From contig CM043962.1 in the NCBI GenBank assembly GCA_014529385.2, positions 50,422,598 to 50,482,597 on the forward strand: a stretch of 60,000 bases of DNA, given 5' to 3'. Shown piece after piece: positions 22,397 to 33,043 of this stretch. Position numbers and translations under genes: made by a program. The DNA comes from Adiantum capillus-veneris. Its lineage: Eukaryota; Streptophyta; Polypodiopsida; Polypodiales; Pteridaceae. How positions within the stretch are numbered: the first letter of the stretch is position 1; each line of letters opens with the position of its first letter. The notes under the pieces were generated by a model. That model made no database searches and was not told where the DNA came from. It worked only from the letters and a program-made list of their open reading frames with translations.

Positions 22397-24363
22397 ATGA
22401 CAAATCATCCACCACTAGGGTTCTCTACTCCACTTGGAGACATGAAAAACGTAGCAATGCCAACAACAGGGGGATTCAGAGAATACATAGAGGAGAGGGA
22501 TCCTGTGATCAACAAGCTGAACATGAGATTCATCAAAGCCAATGAATCCATGAGAGTGCTTACAGATTACACTTATGAGGGCTTGTATAGATTCACAAAC
22601 GGGGATCCATATATCTTCTACAAGTGTGTAGAGCCCTATGCTAGAGAGTTGACCACCCATAAGAACCTCTATGCATTCACATATACAGATGCCCATGGAG
22701 TGTAAGTTTTGATGGTAGATAAGTATGGACATGAGTACAAACTTGTTGATCCAATTGACTTAAAACAATACACATACAAGGGTACTCCGATCTCTACTTA
22801 CTTTCAGCCAAAAACGATACCAGAGTACACTTCAGAGAGGATTCCACCGGGATTCTCTCCAAGACGAGAGGAGAGAGTGAGAGACATCTTTCCAAGAGAC
22901 CACGAATTGGTTAGATTAGTGACTGAACCACAACAATTACAACCATACTAAGTGGCTCAATGTGTCAAGACAAAGTACAGTAGGATAGGGGATCTGTATG
23001 CCCATGTCTCACTCTTCAAACAAGTATTGAGAGCTGAACGAATTGCGGATTTTCATACTCAATATGAGGGATTTGGGTTAACATTGGAAGGAACAACCTT
23101 GACTTGGTTCCAACCATTAAATAGAGATGATTTTCCAAACATAGCACAACTCTTACAAGAGTTTGTAAAAGAATTCTCAAAAAGGGGAATCAAACATAAC
23201 ACAATGTCCCAAATCTACGCTTTCAAACAAAAAGCGAACGAGAGAGTGAAGGAAGCTTTGCTTCGCTTCAAGCAGTACATAGACAGATGTCCTGTGAGAG
23301 AGCTACCGTAAGATGAGAGATTGTCAGTTCTCTTCATAGAGGGCTTGAGGTATGAAACTCTCAAAAAGGACCTACATCTAAAAGGATGCACGACCTTTGA
23401 GCAAGTCGCTAAAGAATCTCTATATCTAGTTGACAATTGCAAGGCCTACGGAGAGGTGACTGAAGATACAGACAACACGACCAGTAGTGCCTCATCTCTG
23501 AAGAGAAAATCAACAACAAAGAGAGATGTTACTCCTTGGGAACCAATAATTGATCAAGTGGTCGAGGGGGTGATTAGAAGAATAAGCCCATGCTACATAC
23601 AGAACCCGATTGTACGACAGCCTCAATTGAGGATATGCAATACTTGTGGAGGGGATCATCCCACTCCATGGTGTAGCACTAAGCCAAGATTGCAACGTAT
23701 GATAGGGCAAGAACCGCATCTTTTGAATTATGGTAGAGTGGTAGTCAACTACACTCAACCAACACATGTGCCACAACCTACAAGAAACCAGTACTCCATG
23801 GATGCGAATACGCTCATGTTCATAGCCAATCATTCACAGGAGTATGGTTCAAAGAACATCCTCACAAGGTAAGAACAATCATTGGCTAGATCTCCAGCTA
23901 TGAAACAAAGAGGTCCATGCTATGAGTGTGGACATGATCATTGGGCACAAAATTGTCCAAACAAGGGTCCACAAATTGAATTATTTGTATTCTATGAGCG
24001 TTGTGGTATAGACCATCTACACCAACACTGTGCTAAAAATCTAGACTACAAAGGAAAAGCAACAATGAATGTTGTAGGCGTGATACCTTCTTCAAGAGGA
24101 TCCGAGGTAGAATCCGCCATTCCTTTAAACGTGATGACTCGAGCTCAAGCTCAAGAAGCAGCCAAAAACAAACCAACTGAAAAGTTCACATTGCCTGTTC
24201 AAATAGAATTTGAGAACAAACGGGTGAGAAGCTTCGGAAGAAGATCATGGAAAGGCAGATGGAACAAAATGAGATTAAAGAGGCTGAAGGAGAAAGTGGC
24301 TTTGGAAACTGAACTGAATCAAACAAGAGAGCAACTTAGACAAAAGCAAGAAAGGAACAAAAA
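22397..24363 (+). pseudogene. gag of the palindrome-leader element
   Basis: One reading frame from ATG 22397 to the solo LTR, broken by four TAA stops (22703, 22949, 23309, 23870). The N-terminal about 180 residues are unfamiliar. Around 22990-23320 is a clear retrotransposon gag capsid domain (FHTQYEGFGLTLEGTTLTWF, FVKEFSKRGI, LLRFKQYIDRC). Three Cys/His clusters follow: CNTCGGDHPTPWC, CYECGHDHWAQNC and CERCGIDHLHQHC, the second a CCHC-like knuckle. After a basic region it ends in a Glu/Lys/Gln-rich probable coiled coil where the solo LTR has inserted. Confidence 0.8.
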
Positions 24364-25090
24364 TGTTAAGTATGGAGCTTGATTTACCCTTGTAATTTTC
24401 TGTGGTAAAAGCGCACATTTGTAAGGCCCCCATTATGAGGAGAAGCCATCGTGCGTGAAGGAAAATCACTCACCGGAAACCAAAATTTTCACGGACAAGA
24501 ATCAGGGGCAACTTTAGAGGCCTTGGGGGCGGAGGCCCACGAGACTTTTTTTTCGCCGGAATATTATGGCCAGACGGCGGTCGAAAAGTGGTCGGAAAAC
24601 AACCGGTTGGTTGGCCGGTGGCCGGTATTCAATGGCCGGTGGCCAAATTCAAAAGCGGACTTGTCTTCTCAAGGGCGGCCACACATGGGCGGATTGGAGG
24701 GTCCGATTTGGAATTATTCGCACAAGGGCGGCTACACATGGCTGTCTCTCATAAGAGAGGGCAGCCCTTTTGGCCTATAAAGGGAGGCCATTTCTACACA
24801 CATTTCATAGTGTGAAGTTGATGCAACAAGGTGAGTGTGAGGTGGTGAGAGTGAAGCAAGGCGGGAGCTCCATCAAGGGTTTATTCCCTTTGTAAACTAC
24901 TTCTTCTTTTGAAGTGCTAAAGCCATTGAGTGGCTGCTTTCCCGTGGATGTAGCCCACATTGGGTGAACCACGTATATCGTGTGTACTCTCTCTCTCTCT
25001 CTACTCTATAATCTCTTGTGTGTGAAATCTATCTCTCTCCATTAAGTAATCTACTCAAAAATCTATTTAGCTACATCTTATTTCCTAACA
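24364..25090 (+). mobile_element. Solo LTR of the Copia family
   Basis: 727 bp, TGTTAAGTATGG...TAACA, closely matching the LTRs at 9326 and 14123, including the GGCCGGTGG block, the TATA region and the CT tract. No internal sequence is present. It is flanked by AAAAA on both sides (24359-24363, 25091-25095), a plausible target duplication, though a low-complexity one. Removing the LTR and one AAAAA restores the gag frame. This indicates insertion of a full element, followed by LTR-LTR recombination. Confidence 0.92.
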
Positions 25091-25095
25091 AAAAA

Positions 25096-26400
25096 CACAA
25101 AGGGACCTAAAGAGTGAAAGACTAACTCGGGAGGTTCAATCTTGGTCGACAAAGTGGTTGAACCTTTGGATGCAATCTTGAAAGCTTATGAAGCTAGGCT
25201 GAAACCCAACCAAACCCAAGAGGATAGATGGCTAACGTACCCTCATGCAGGGTATGAAAAAGAGAGGTTGCAAATGTGCAAGGAGCTCATTTAGAAGGCC
25301 CAAGATCTTATGGAACCACATGTTCCAGATGCTCCAAAAACGGAGGTGCTAATCCTCGAAAAAGTCCAGGAATTGGAAAGTCGTGGTATTGTAAACAAAG
25401 AGGAAGAGCCGAGAGTTGAGGCACCTATAGATACAAGGGAAGTAGCCAATACCACAGATAGGGTGGGTTCACAAGTAGTGATGCCTATTCCGGAGGTAGA
25501 AGAACCGTGGCCACAATCCTTATGGAAATCAATTAGAAACCGAAAAGGTGGTAGTGCTACCTTATAGTCAGCACCTATTCTTGAGATGAACATGGATCAA
25601 AAAATTTTCCTAGGAGATATACGATATCTCTATGGGGATGTCGGATCAGTCGCATCTGAAGAGAGTAAACCACACCCTCTAAAGACTTTTCCATCTTTCA
25701 TAGGAGAACACGAGACAAAATCCGAGATTAAAATGGTACCTTCTTAGTGGAAAGACACACCAAATATGATAGATACCAAGAGCTTGCATGAATTGATGTC
25801 TTCTCCTATACAATGCACACTTTATCTCTCGGAACTACTAAAAATTAGACCGCATCTATGGGGCCAAATGGGCAAACACCTGGAAAACATGGAGTTGAAA
25901 ATCCCTTCTCATGACCAACTTGCGGACAAAAACATGGATGACACCTTGCCGAAGAAGCGACAGACAAAGCAAGTACCAGTAAATAAGGTGGGTGACTACT
26001 ATGAAGGAGACGAAGGAAACACCACCTTACCACTTGAGTACAAAGGAGTAAAGATGGTTGCTATATTAGATAGTGGGGCCGAAATTGCCATTTCAACCAA
26101 AGAGATATGGAAAAAATGGGGAAAGTCTGCTCTTAGGAAAACTCGAATATGACTGCAATTAGCGGATGGATACACGGAGAAACCGATTGGAATTTTAGAA
26201 CAAATCATTGTATCCTTGTGTGGCATCGAGTATGAGCACACCTTTGCCATAATGGATTTTGACAAGAGCAGCAACTTTGATATCATATTGGGTAGACCAT
26301 TCATGCGTCAGCTCAAAATGGTACAAGACTGGGGCTATGACTATATCTACTTAAGACACAAGGAAATACTACAAAAGTCAATGTCAAAGATCATAGTTAT
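25096..26400 (+). pseudogene. gag C-terminus and aspartic protease of the palindrome-leader element
   Basis: Continues the gag frame after the solo LTR (KGPKE, then stops near 25118, 25293, 25565, 25745). A charged region with VLILEKVQELESRG follows. The protease is clear at about 26040-26370: MVAILDSGAEIAIS with the DSG active site, a stop at 26150, LQLADGYTEKPIG, and FDIILGRPFMRQL at the C-terminal helix. It would mature the particle. The frame closes with TAG at 26408. Confidence 0.75.
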
Positions 26401-26409
26401 AGAGATGTA

Positions 26410-28263
26410 GTGAGAACCCCGTGGGAGGACTTAAACTCCATAACTGATTTGGAAAGCAAAGCACATAGTTGGATGTATGGAGCTCCTGAGAGTGGAAGTC
26501 TTAGAAAGCAGGATTGCATCCTAGAGTGTTCAGTAGAAGATGAGGCATATGTACCAGAGCCATTTATAGAGGAGTTATTTGAACCCTTTGGATGGGATCA
26601 AATACTGGTGACTCTTGATGTGTGTGTGAATGAGGTGACCCCGACTAAATTCTGTGATGAGGAAGGGTATGATATAACTCCCGTATTTACGATAAAGGTG
26701 TTGAAGGAAGCTAACAAGGTTTGTGAGTGTGAAAGAAGAAAAGTTAAGACAGATAGCTACATCATGGAGCATGATGCCAAAGTGCACATGAAGGAAGCAG
26801 AGCAACAAGGAGAATATGTCATCATTGACATACCTGAAGAATTGACAAAAGATATTTCAAAAAAGCAGACTCCAAAAAAAGTGCAAATGAAAGCAAACGA
26901 AGGAGAAAAGATTCCAAGTCCAATGGAAAATCTTCAACAAGCACAAGATCAAGACAAGAACAGGGACAGAGAAGAAGATCGACTGTCTCCTGCGACGATC
27001 AAATTTAGCATATGCGGAGAAACAGGACTCAAAATCACATGTTGAGTTGTGATGGATCCAAAAGCGACAAAAAATCTGATGACTTATGGAACGTGGATCA
27101 TGATGGGAAAGCCACCAATCAATGAGCTAGAAGAAACAGTTTACACAAGTTCAAAAATGCCGATTCCTAGCTTCGGAGTGGCAGAAGCTGTACTCAAATT
27201 GAGTACCGGGGAGTATAAGGATACTTTCCACATAATTAACTCCCATCACATCAAAGAGAGTCTAGTCCTGACAGAAAGCTGGAGGAACGTCTTCTTTCGA
27301 CAACAATCAAAAGCCGCAACAACAACACTATCAAAAATCCCAAAAGCACCTCAAGTCAATGCAAAAAAGGAGCAAACAACCATCACAGAAAAAGGTAAAT
27401 CAAAGGTAAACACTGAAGTATATCAACCTCGCCAGACAACTTTACCTTCAACGAGCTACCATCAAATTTCTCGTGAAGCCTCTACATCAAGAGCCACATC
27501 ACCAACAATACAATGGAAACCAAAGCAAAAAGTCTATCAACCAAAGTTTCCATCACAAAAAAGCATCCAAAAGAAGCCAAACAATGTCAACCAAGTGTTG
27601 GTATCCAAAGAGCACATTAAAGTCAAAGACCCAGTTTGGATACATGAAACATGGGTTCAACCACAACAACAAAAGGTGACAAGGTGGGTAGCATCAAATG
27701 AGTCAATCACTGCTCAAGGCTACTTCAAAGGAAACATTAATGTTTGGGCCAAAAAGCCTAAAGTAACAGCCTGGATGTACTCACCTCAAGAAAGAAGTTC
27801 TACAATGAGCGAGCCAAGCTATCAACGAAATAAAAACAACTCAAGCAAGAGAGAACAAAAAAAAAGGACAGAAGAAAAGACCTTCCAAGAAAGCAACACA
27901 ACAAGTATGGGTACTAAAGTCAGACTTAAATCAAGCTACCCAACAGTAGGTGAAGCAGCGAATGATTCCAGTCAAGCTACTTGAAGCACAAGGATTTTAT
28001 GAAGGTAACACTCAGATATGGTTACCAAAAATTGTAGCTCAATCTGGAACAACGAAGCGAAATCAAGCAGCACAAGCTTCTACCCCAAAGCAAGCAATGA
28101 CAACCAAAAGCCAACAGAAGCCAATTGCTGCAATCTACAGATGGATACCTTGTCATCAATTACAAAAGCAAGGCTTTTACAACAAAAATCATCAGGTTTG
28201 GATACCAAAGCCTAGTGTCCATCAAATTATAGAAGAAGATAAAATGCCAAAGACGGTCACATA
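26410..28263 (+). pseudogene. Unidentified reading frame with a second protease-like fold and Trp/Pro-rich repeats
   Basis: I do not recognise this as a known pol domain. 26410-27045 is acidic with CILECSVEDEAYVPEPF. After a TGA, 27049 begins MDPKATKNLM, which resembles a retropepsin start (D-S-G-A-T) with the active-site residues lost. It runs to FGVAEAVLKLSTGEYKD and HIINSHHIKES. A long Lys/Gln/Ser/Thr-rich stretch follows. From about 27630 on there are repeats: TRWVASNESITAQGYFKGN, MIPVKLLEAQGFYEGNTQIW and YRWIPCHQLQKQGFYNKNHQ, each followed by a Trp-x-Pro/Lys ending. The last copies are in a shifted frame (from 27950). Confidence 0.55.
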
Positions 28264-28639
28264 AGGACCAAAAACAAGATGGGTTCCAAAATTGCTAATG
28301 GAAACTTGATCATAGAGAACCCACACATCTCGACAATCGCTTCTCATGGAAATTAACGCAAAGGCTACATCAAACCCTATCAGAGCTGAAGGACTTGTTT
28401 TACAAATAAGTATCAACATATAACAAGCACGTCAAGAGGAGCCAAAATATGCCAACCTACTCGACAAAATGGTGGCATCCAAAGACCAACAGAATGGAAG
28501 AGGCCTAAATTTCAAGAACTTATGGAATTGGGTTTCTGGCCTTGAACAGGTAAGTCCAAGTCGCCATTAAAAATACATGGCAAAAAAGTCAGAGTCAGGC
28601 AGCTAAGCCACTAAATGAGCGAGGCGTTAGTCCCAAACC
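28264..28639 (+). other. Unassigned segment
   Basis: One more TRWVPKLL, a partial copy of the upstream repeat, lies at about 28277-28300. After that no coding motif, LTR end or purine tract is recognised. The junction between the palindrome element and the next Tat-like fragment must lie here. Confidence 0.4.
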
Positions 28640-28945
28640 TTCATGTAACATTCTCTGTGGTCTAAGCGTCTTAGCTATTCTTGGTACTGCTCAAGCTGGA
28701 GCTCTCCTTGTTATAAAGAAGCTTTTGGGGCAATGGCATGTAAAAAGGAATTCTCTTAAGAATTTGTTTTTTTCCATAAAGAAGTTGTTAACGTTCTTTG
28801 AGGAATTGCAGTTTGAACAAGAGAGAAGAATCAAGAAGCGGATCGGTTGGCTAGCAGTCGTGTGCAGACTCAAGTGTCAAGTTTGTATGTGGCACTAGCT
28901 ACATATGCAGGTAGGGAGACTTTGAAGTTGATGATTTCTTGAATA
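28640..28945 (+). pseudogene. Second-type RNase H remnant of a Tat-like element
   Basis: The frame around 28695-28800 reads AGALLVIKKLLGQWHVKRNS then SIKKLLTFFEEL. A shift gives EKNQEADRLASSRVQTQV. The minus-strand element at 39440-39560 has the same text (DALLVIKQLLG, SIKKLLNFFKEVGF, NQEVDQLASSRVQ), so both belong to one family. These are C-terminal parts of the archaeal-type RNase H; the catalytic start is not seen. Confidence 0.6.
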
Positions 28946-29995
28946 CACGCCAATGGTCAGAGGGGCTATCAAAACTACAAAAGAGACAGATGGTTCAAAA
29001 GGCTCGAAAGCTCACTCTGGTAGGAGAGGTTTTAATGACATATGGTAGAGATGGACTATTGAGGAGGGTTCTTTACAAAGAGAAGATAGGCATAGTGCTA
29101 AAGCAATTAATTGAGGAAAGTAGACATCAAGGCAAAGATCAAGTATTGTTTTTCATTTAAGAGGCAATTTTTGGTGGCCTTCCATTATACGAGATGTGCA
29201 CTACTGGTGCAAGACATGCCATTAATGCCAAACAATAGGTGAAAGACAACAGGTAGCCAAGGCACAAGGGGATATCATAGCTCAAGATGCATTTGAAAAG
29301 TGGGGATTAGATGCTATCGGTCCGTTGTCTAAGTCTACAAGTGGTAAGAAGTACATTCTAGTGGCCATTGATTATCTTACCAGGTGGTGCAGGCTAAATT
29401 AGTGAAGGAGGTAAATGATCATTCAGTTGCTCAATTTGTCTTTTACTGCATATGTTGCCGCTTTGGAGTGCCTTGGGTGCTCATCTCCAATCATGGTCAA
29501 GGATTTAGAAGCAAGTTGGTGCATGCACTAGTAGAAATATTGGGCATTCAACATAGGTTTACATCTCCATATCATCCACAGTGCAATGGTTTGGTTGAGA
29601 GTGCAAATGGACAAATAGTCAAAATTCTTACCAAGTATATATACAAGCAGGGTGAAGAGTGGGAATCTAACCTTGATAAATGTTTGTGGGCATACAAGAC
29701 CTCTTACAAAGTGGCTACTAACTTTACTCCTTAAGAGCTGGTTTATGGCAAGGAGGCGGTGCTACCTATGCATGTGCAGGTAGGGGCACTAAAAGGTATG
29801 TGGCGGATTGGCAAGTCTCATCAAGATGTTTTGCAGGACAAAATCACAAGTCTTGAGGCGGCTTTGAAGATAGATCAGGAGGTGGCTGCGGATTTTTATG
29901 TGAAGCAACGGGAGATAAGAGTGGCTAAATTCAACCAACATCTCCCGAAGAAACCACCGTGCTTCACACGCAAGATGTGCCAAAAATAGCAAGAG
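28945..29995 (+). pseudogene. Ty3 integrase of a Tat-like element
   Basis: RDVHYWCKTCH marks the zinc finger. The core has KWGLDAIGPLS (first Asp), PWVLISNHGQGF (second Asp changed to Asn-His; the minus-strand relative has VFDRNQGF) and NGLVESANG (Glu). SPYHPQCNG and LWAYKTSYKVATNFTP follow, then a TAA stop and ELVYGKEAVLP in frame. It ends at about 29988 after KFNQHLPKKPP. Stops and a frameshift near 29390 disable it. A ParB-like gene begins about 450 bp downstream in the same orientation. Confidence 0.85.
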
Positions 29996-30446
29996 GGAGC
30001 TTAAAAAAGCAAGGACAGCTACCCACGCTCATATAGGGCAAAACAAAATTGTATTTGGGGGAGCACATAGAGGGAGAGTTGGAGAGAGCTTTGTACCTTT
30101 TTTTTTTAAAGAAGCCAGAGTTCACCATTGAAGCTTGTCTATCAATTCTCCCCTTCCCCCCTCTTCTCTTCTTGTCTTTGCCTCTCTTGTCAGAGCCATG
30201 TGTGTGTATGTCACTCCCAAGCAATTTTTATTGTGGTGTGGTAAAAAGAGAGATAGAAGGAGCGGTGTTTGGGTGTGTGTAATTGAAGTAAGTTTGCAAT
30301 GTGTGTTTGTGCTCTCCAATTCATGTGTGTGCTTGTGTTTTCATGATGTGGTCGGTGTTTGTATGTGGAAACATGAAGTTTTGAAGGTGATTATTAGGGG
30401 ATAGGGGTGCTATGAAAGCCCTGAGCTATAGAGAGGCGTTTTTTGT
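29996..30446 (+). other. Segment between integrase remnant and ParB-like pseudogene
   Basis: Contains a purine-rich tttgggggag at about 30054-30063 that could be a polypurine tract, but no LTR start of the known family (TGTAAGG) follows. The rest is T-rich and GT-rich without a recognised feature. It could hold the upstream region of the gene at 30447. Confidence 0.35.
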
Positions 30447-30870
30447 GTGATGTGTTTTTTCCCACTTCCCCCTTTCCAACATGTCACCAAAACTACAAGG
30501 AAAGAACAAGAGGAAATGTCTACATCTGCTAGTGTGACTCTATCGAAAAGCATACTAGCTAGTGCAATGTCATCTCCTCCTATGACATCAGAAAAATCCA
30601 AAAAATTTGCAAAAGGAAAATCGAAAGTGCATGAAGGAGCATCGTCTAGATTTGTGGAGGAGAAATACAACTCTGACAAAGAAATTGATTCATAGAGAAA
30701 TGGAGGATTATATGACTACAAAGAAAATGCTAGGGGAGAATTTTCCATCAACGAGGACATGACAGTACGTCAAGACATGTTATCAAAGCATCTTGGAAAT
30801 TTGAAGGTAAGTTAGAGAAATTGAGTTTAAGGATTTTGTGACGATCCTTGGCATAATTTGGTCACCGCAG

Positions 30871-31392
30871 GTAGAGCATGAATCTCCACTACCTTAGGTT
30901 CCTCTTTGCCATTTGCTAAAGCTAGAGAAAGCGAGTCAAGTAAGCTGGGACACCAAGAGACTGCAACCATTGTCCAATACTTTCTTGTTGGTGGGGTATT
31001 ATGAGCCTAAATGAATCTTCATATGCTCTCTTGACGCACTGGGACATCTTGCCATCAAGAAGACGTGGGATCCATTGTGGAGTGTATCAAACGAGGAGAC
31101 TAAAATCCAAGGCACTAGTTGGAGCAACCTGTGCGGAAAAATGTTGTACACCTATGATGGCAACCATAGGCTCTCCGCTTGGATGGCAGTTCTAAGAGAT
31201 ACTAAGCTACGTCGTAAATGATGTTGATTTGCTAGCATGTTTTGAAATGCAATGAATGTGTGACCTCTCTTTTGATTTTAGGTGTTGCTTACAAAAAAGA
31301 TGCTGATCTTCATCCACAAGTTTGAGTGGAACTAGTGAATGTAAATTCATCAAATGAGGCCAACATGTTGAGCATAGTGAGCATATAAACAA
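30871..31392 (+). pseudogene. ParB-like domain of the pseudogene (two exons)
   Basis: Exon 30871-31213 contains LLKLEKASQVSWDTKRLQPL, then VGYYEPK-stop-IFICSLDALG, KTWDPLWSVS and MLYTYDGNHRLSAWMAVLRD. The DGNHRL-x-A motif after a strand-rich lead is typical of the ParB/sulfiredoxin superfamily (DGxxR-x-xA box). The next exon (31282-31392) joins in phase to give RVAYKKDADLHPQV. ParB-like domains bind DNA or nucleotides and some cut DNA. Assignment rests on this motif and general layout only. Confidence 0.45.
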
Positions 31393-32491
31393 GTAAGATC
31401 TCTCTTACATATTTGAGTGTGCAGTTGGCTAGAATTAGTGTAAGATTTACTTATGGGTTACATTGCTTCAATTTCTTGCAGATTGAATGAGACAGGATAT
31501 GTGTCCACATCATACATAGACATGCTATGGATGGTACGGGCAATGGGTCTTGCTTCAAAGAAAGCAGTCATGGAGAAACTACCATGTGTAACGTATAGCT
31601 AGATGTAGGCAGACATCAACAAAAGGCTCGGAAAGAAGTCATGGTACAATGTGTTTGTCACATTGATGTATCGGCTTCTTCATCCAACATGTGTTTTTAG
31701 AATGTTTGATTGTTGAATGACATAACATGTTGGGATCGTAGAATTTTTTGATCATTAGTGCCATGTCTGTAGGAAAAATATATGCTTGCCCTGAAAAAAA
31801 TTGTGGCAGAGAAAAATAGAATGCTTCCAACTGAGTTTCAAGCCCGATACAAAATTCTTTTAGGCAGATGCGCAATCTAAAGAAATGACAAGATATGCAT
31901 TGGCGATTTTCGACCCTGCATTGGGAGATGAATGGTGGAGGTGGGTTGGTCTTGGATCTCCTTTAAAGCTAGAAAAAATGTTCAATGTGCATGTCTCCAT
32001 TGACCCCTTTTGTAAGGTTTCCAGTTTCTGAAACCTTAAAGGTTGTATAAAGCTTAATCAAACTGATATGATTATTGAAAAAGCAATGTAGAATTGTCCG
32101 ACCATGGCAAATATTGGTATTTTTGGAATCTTAAGCACAGCAAACCCCGGGCTAGAAATTTTCAGAATTGAATTCCGATAAAAATTGGCATAGTTATGAC
32201 CCCTGGAAGTTTACACTGTGAATTGAGTAAAATAGAAAAATTGAAGGGTTACAGTAATCATTTAAGCGTAGACTTTATTAAAGGTCTCCTAGATATTTAC
32301 AAGATATTTACCAATTAAGCAAAAATAGGTCAAATTATAGAAAAATTGACATTTTAAAAGCTGGCAGGTAATGGGAGGGTCATCACTGACCTGCCAGGGA
32401 CAGCAGGGGTCGTTTTTTGACCTGTAGGGGGTTGCTTGAACTACAAGCAACTGCTTTTTTAAGCCTGTGAGAGCTTAAGAGTGCCAGAAAA

Positions 32492-32501
32492 CTATAAATA
32501 G
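32492..32501 (+). promoter_or_regulatory. TATA box of the solo LTR
   Basis: ctataaatag, about 480 bp into the LTR, followed by an AC- and CT-rich stretch typical of a transcription start. The 152-bp repeats begin about 550 bp downstream and would be in the transcript. Confidence 0.55.
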
Positions 32502-33043
32502 GACCCCTAGCTTCACATTTTGGACAAACTCGGAGCCTTGCTACTCTCTCTCTCATCTAGAGAGAACACTACACAGAAATCATTAGAGTTTAATCTCTAA
32601 TTGATTAACCCTAACGGTAATTAACCTAATCCTTCTTAATTAGCAAGGTTAGATTAAGATAAATTGCTAATAAATCAAAGATTAGGCCTATGCATGCTCC
32701 TTAAACCTCTTTAAATTAATTAATCTCTGTTGATTATTATAATTAAGCTTAGTAATACTAAGCTGATTATTTATCCTATCATATTAAGACGGAAATTAGC
32801 CAAATTAACCATGAATTAATGGTAAAAATATTAATTAGGATTAGATTAAGTTGAATTATTTATCAGAGATGTATTAGATAGTTATTAATCTAGAAAAATT
32901 ATCCTATAATTTTATAAGAATTTTTCCTAATTAATTAGGCATAATTACTCTATTTTCTGAACAATTTTAATAGGGGAAATTAGTAAATGAATTTCAAATG
33001 ACGTGATAAAATTATCATTGGTTAATTGGGTGTTTAAGAACAT

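Larger units (their letters stand above)
17842..28263 (+). mobile_element. Plus-strand LTR element with tRNA-Asp-like primer site, palindrome-rich leader, gag-protease and no visible RT
   Basis: Order: 5' LTR 17842-19583, primer site 19585-19602, leader with palindrome array to 22396, gag (interrupted by a solo LTR), protease about 26040-26360, then about 1.85 kb of an unidentified frame. No reverse transcriptase, RNase H or integrase motif appears before 28264, and no 3' LTR. What follows (28640 on) is a different, Tat-like fragment. Either this is a non-autonomous gag-protease derivative, or its pol and 3' end were lost. A second copy of its LTR and leader starts at 53403. Confidence 0.65.

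Noticed and set aside
28640-29995. RNase H and integrase as the missing pol of the palindrome element
   Set aside because: Their closest match in the window is the minus-strand Tat-like element, which uses a different primer site and LTR, and no RT lies between. I treat them as a separate fragment, but a chimeric element cannot be fully excluded.
30052-30065. Polypurine tract and 3' LTR after the plus-strand integrase
   Set aside because: A purine run is present, but the following sequence does not match the LTR of this family (TGTAAGG...).
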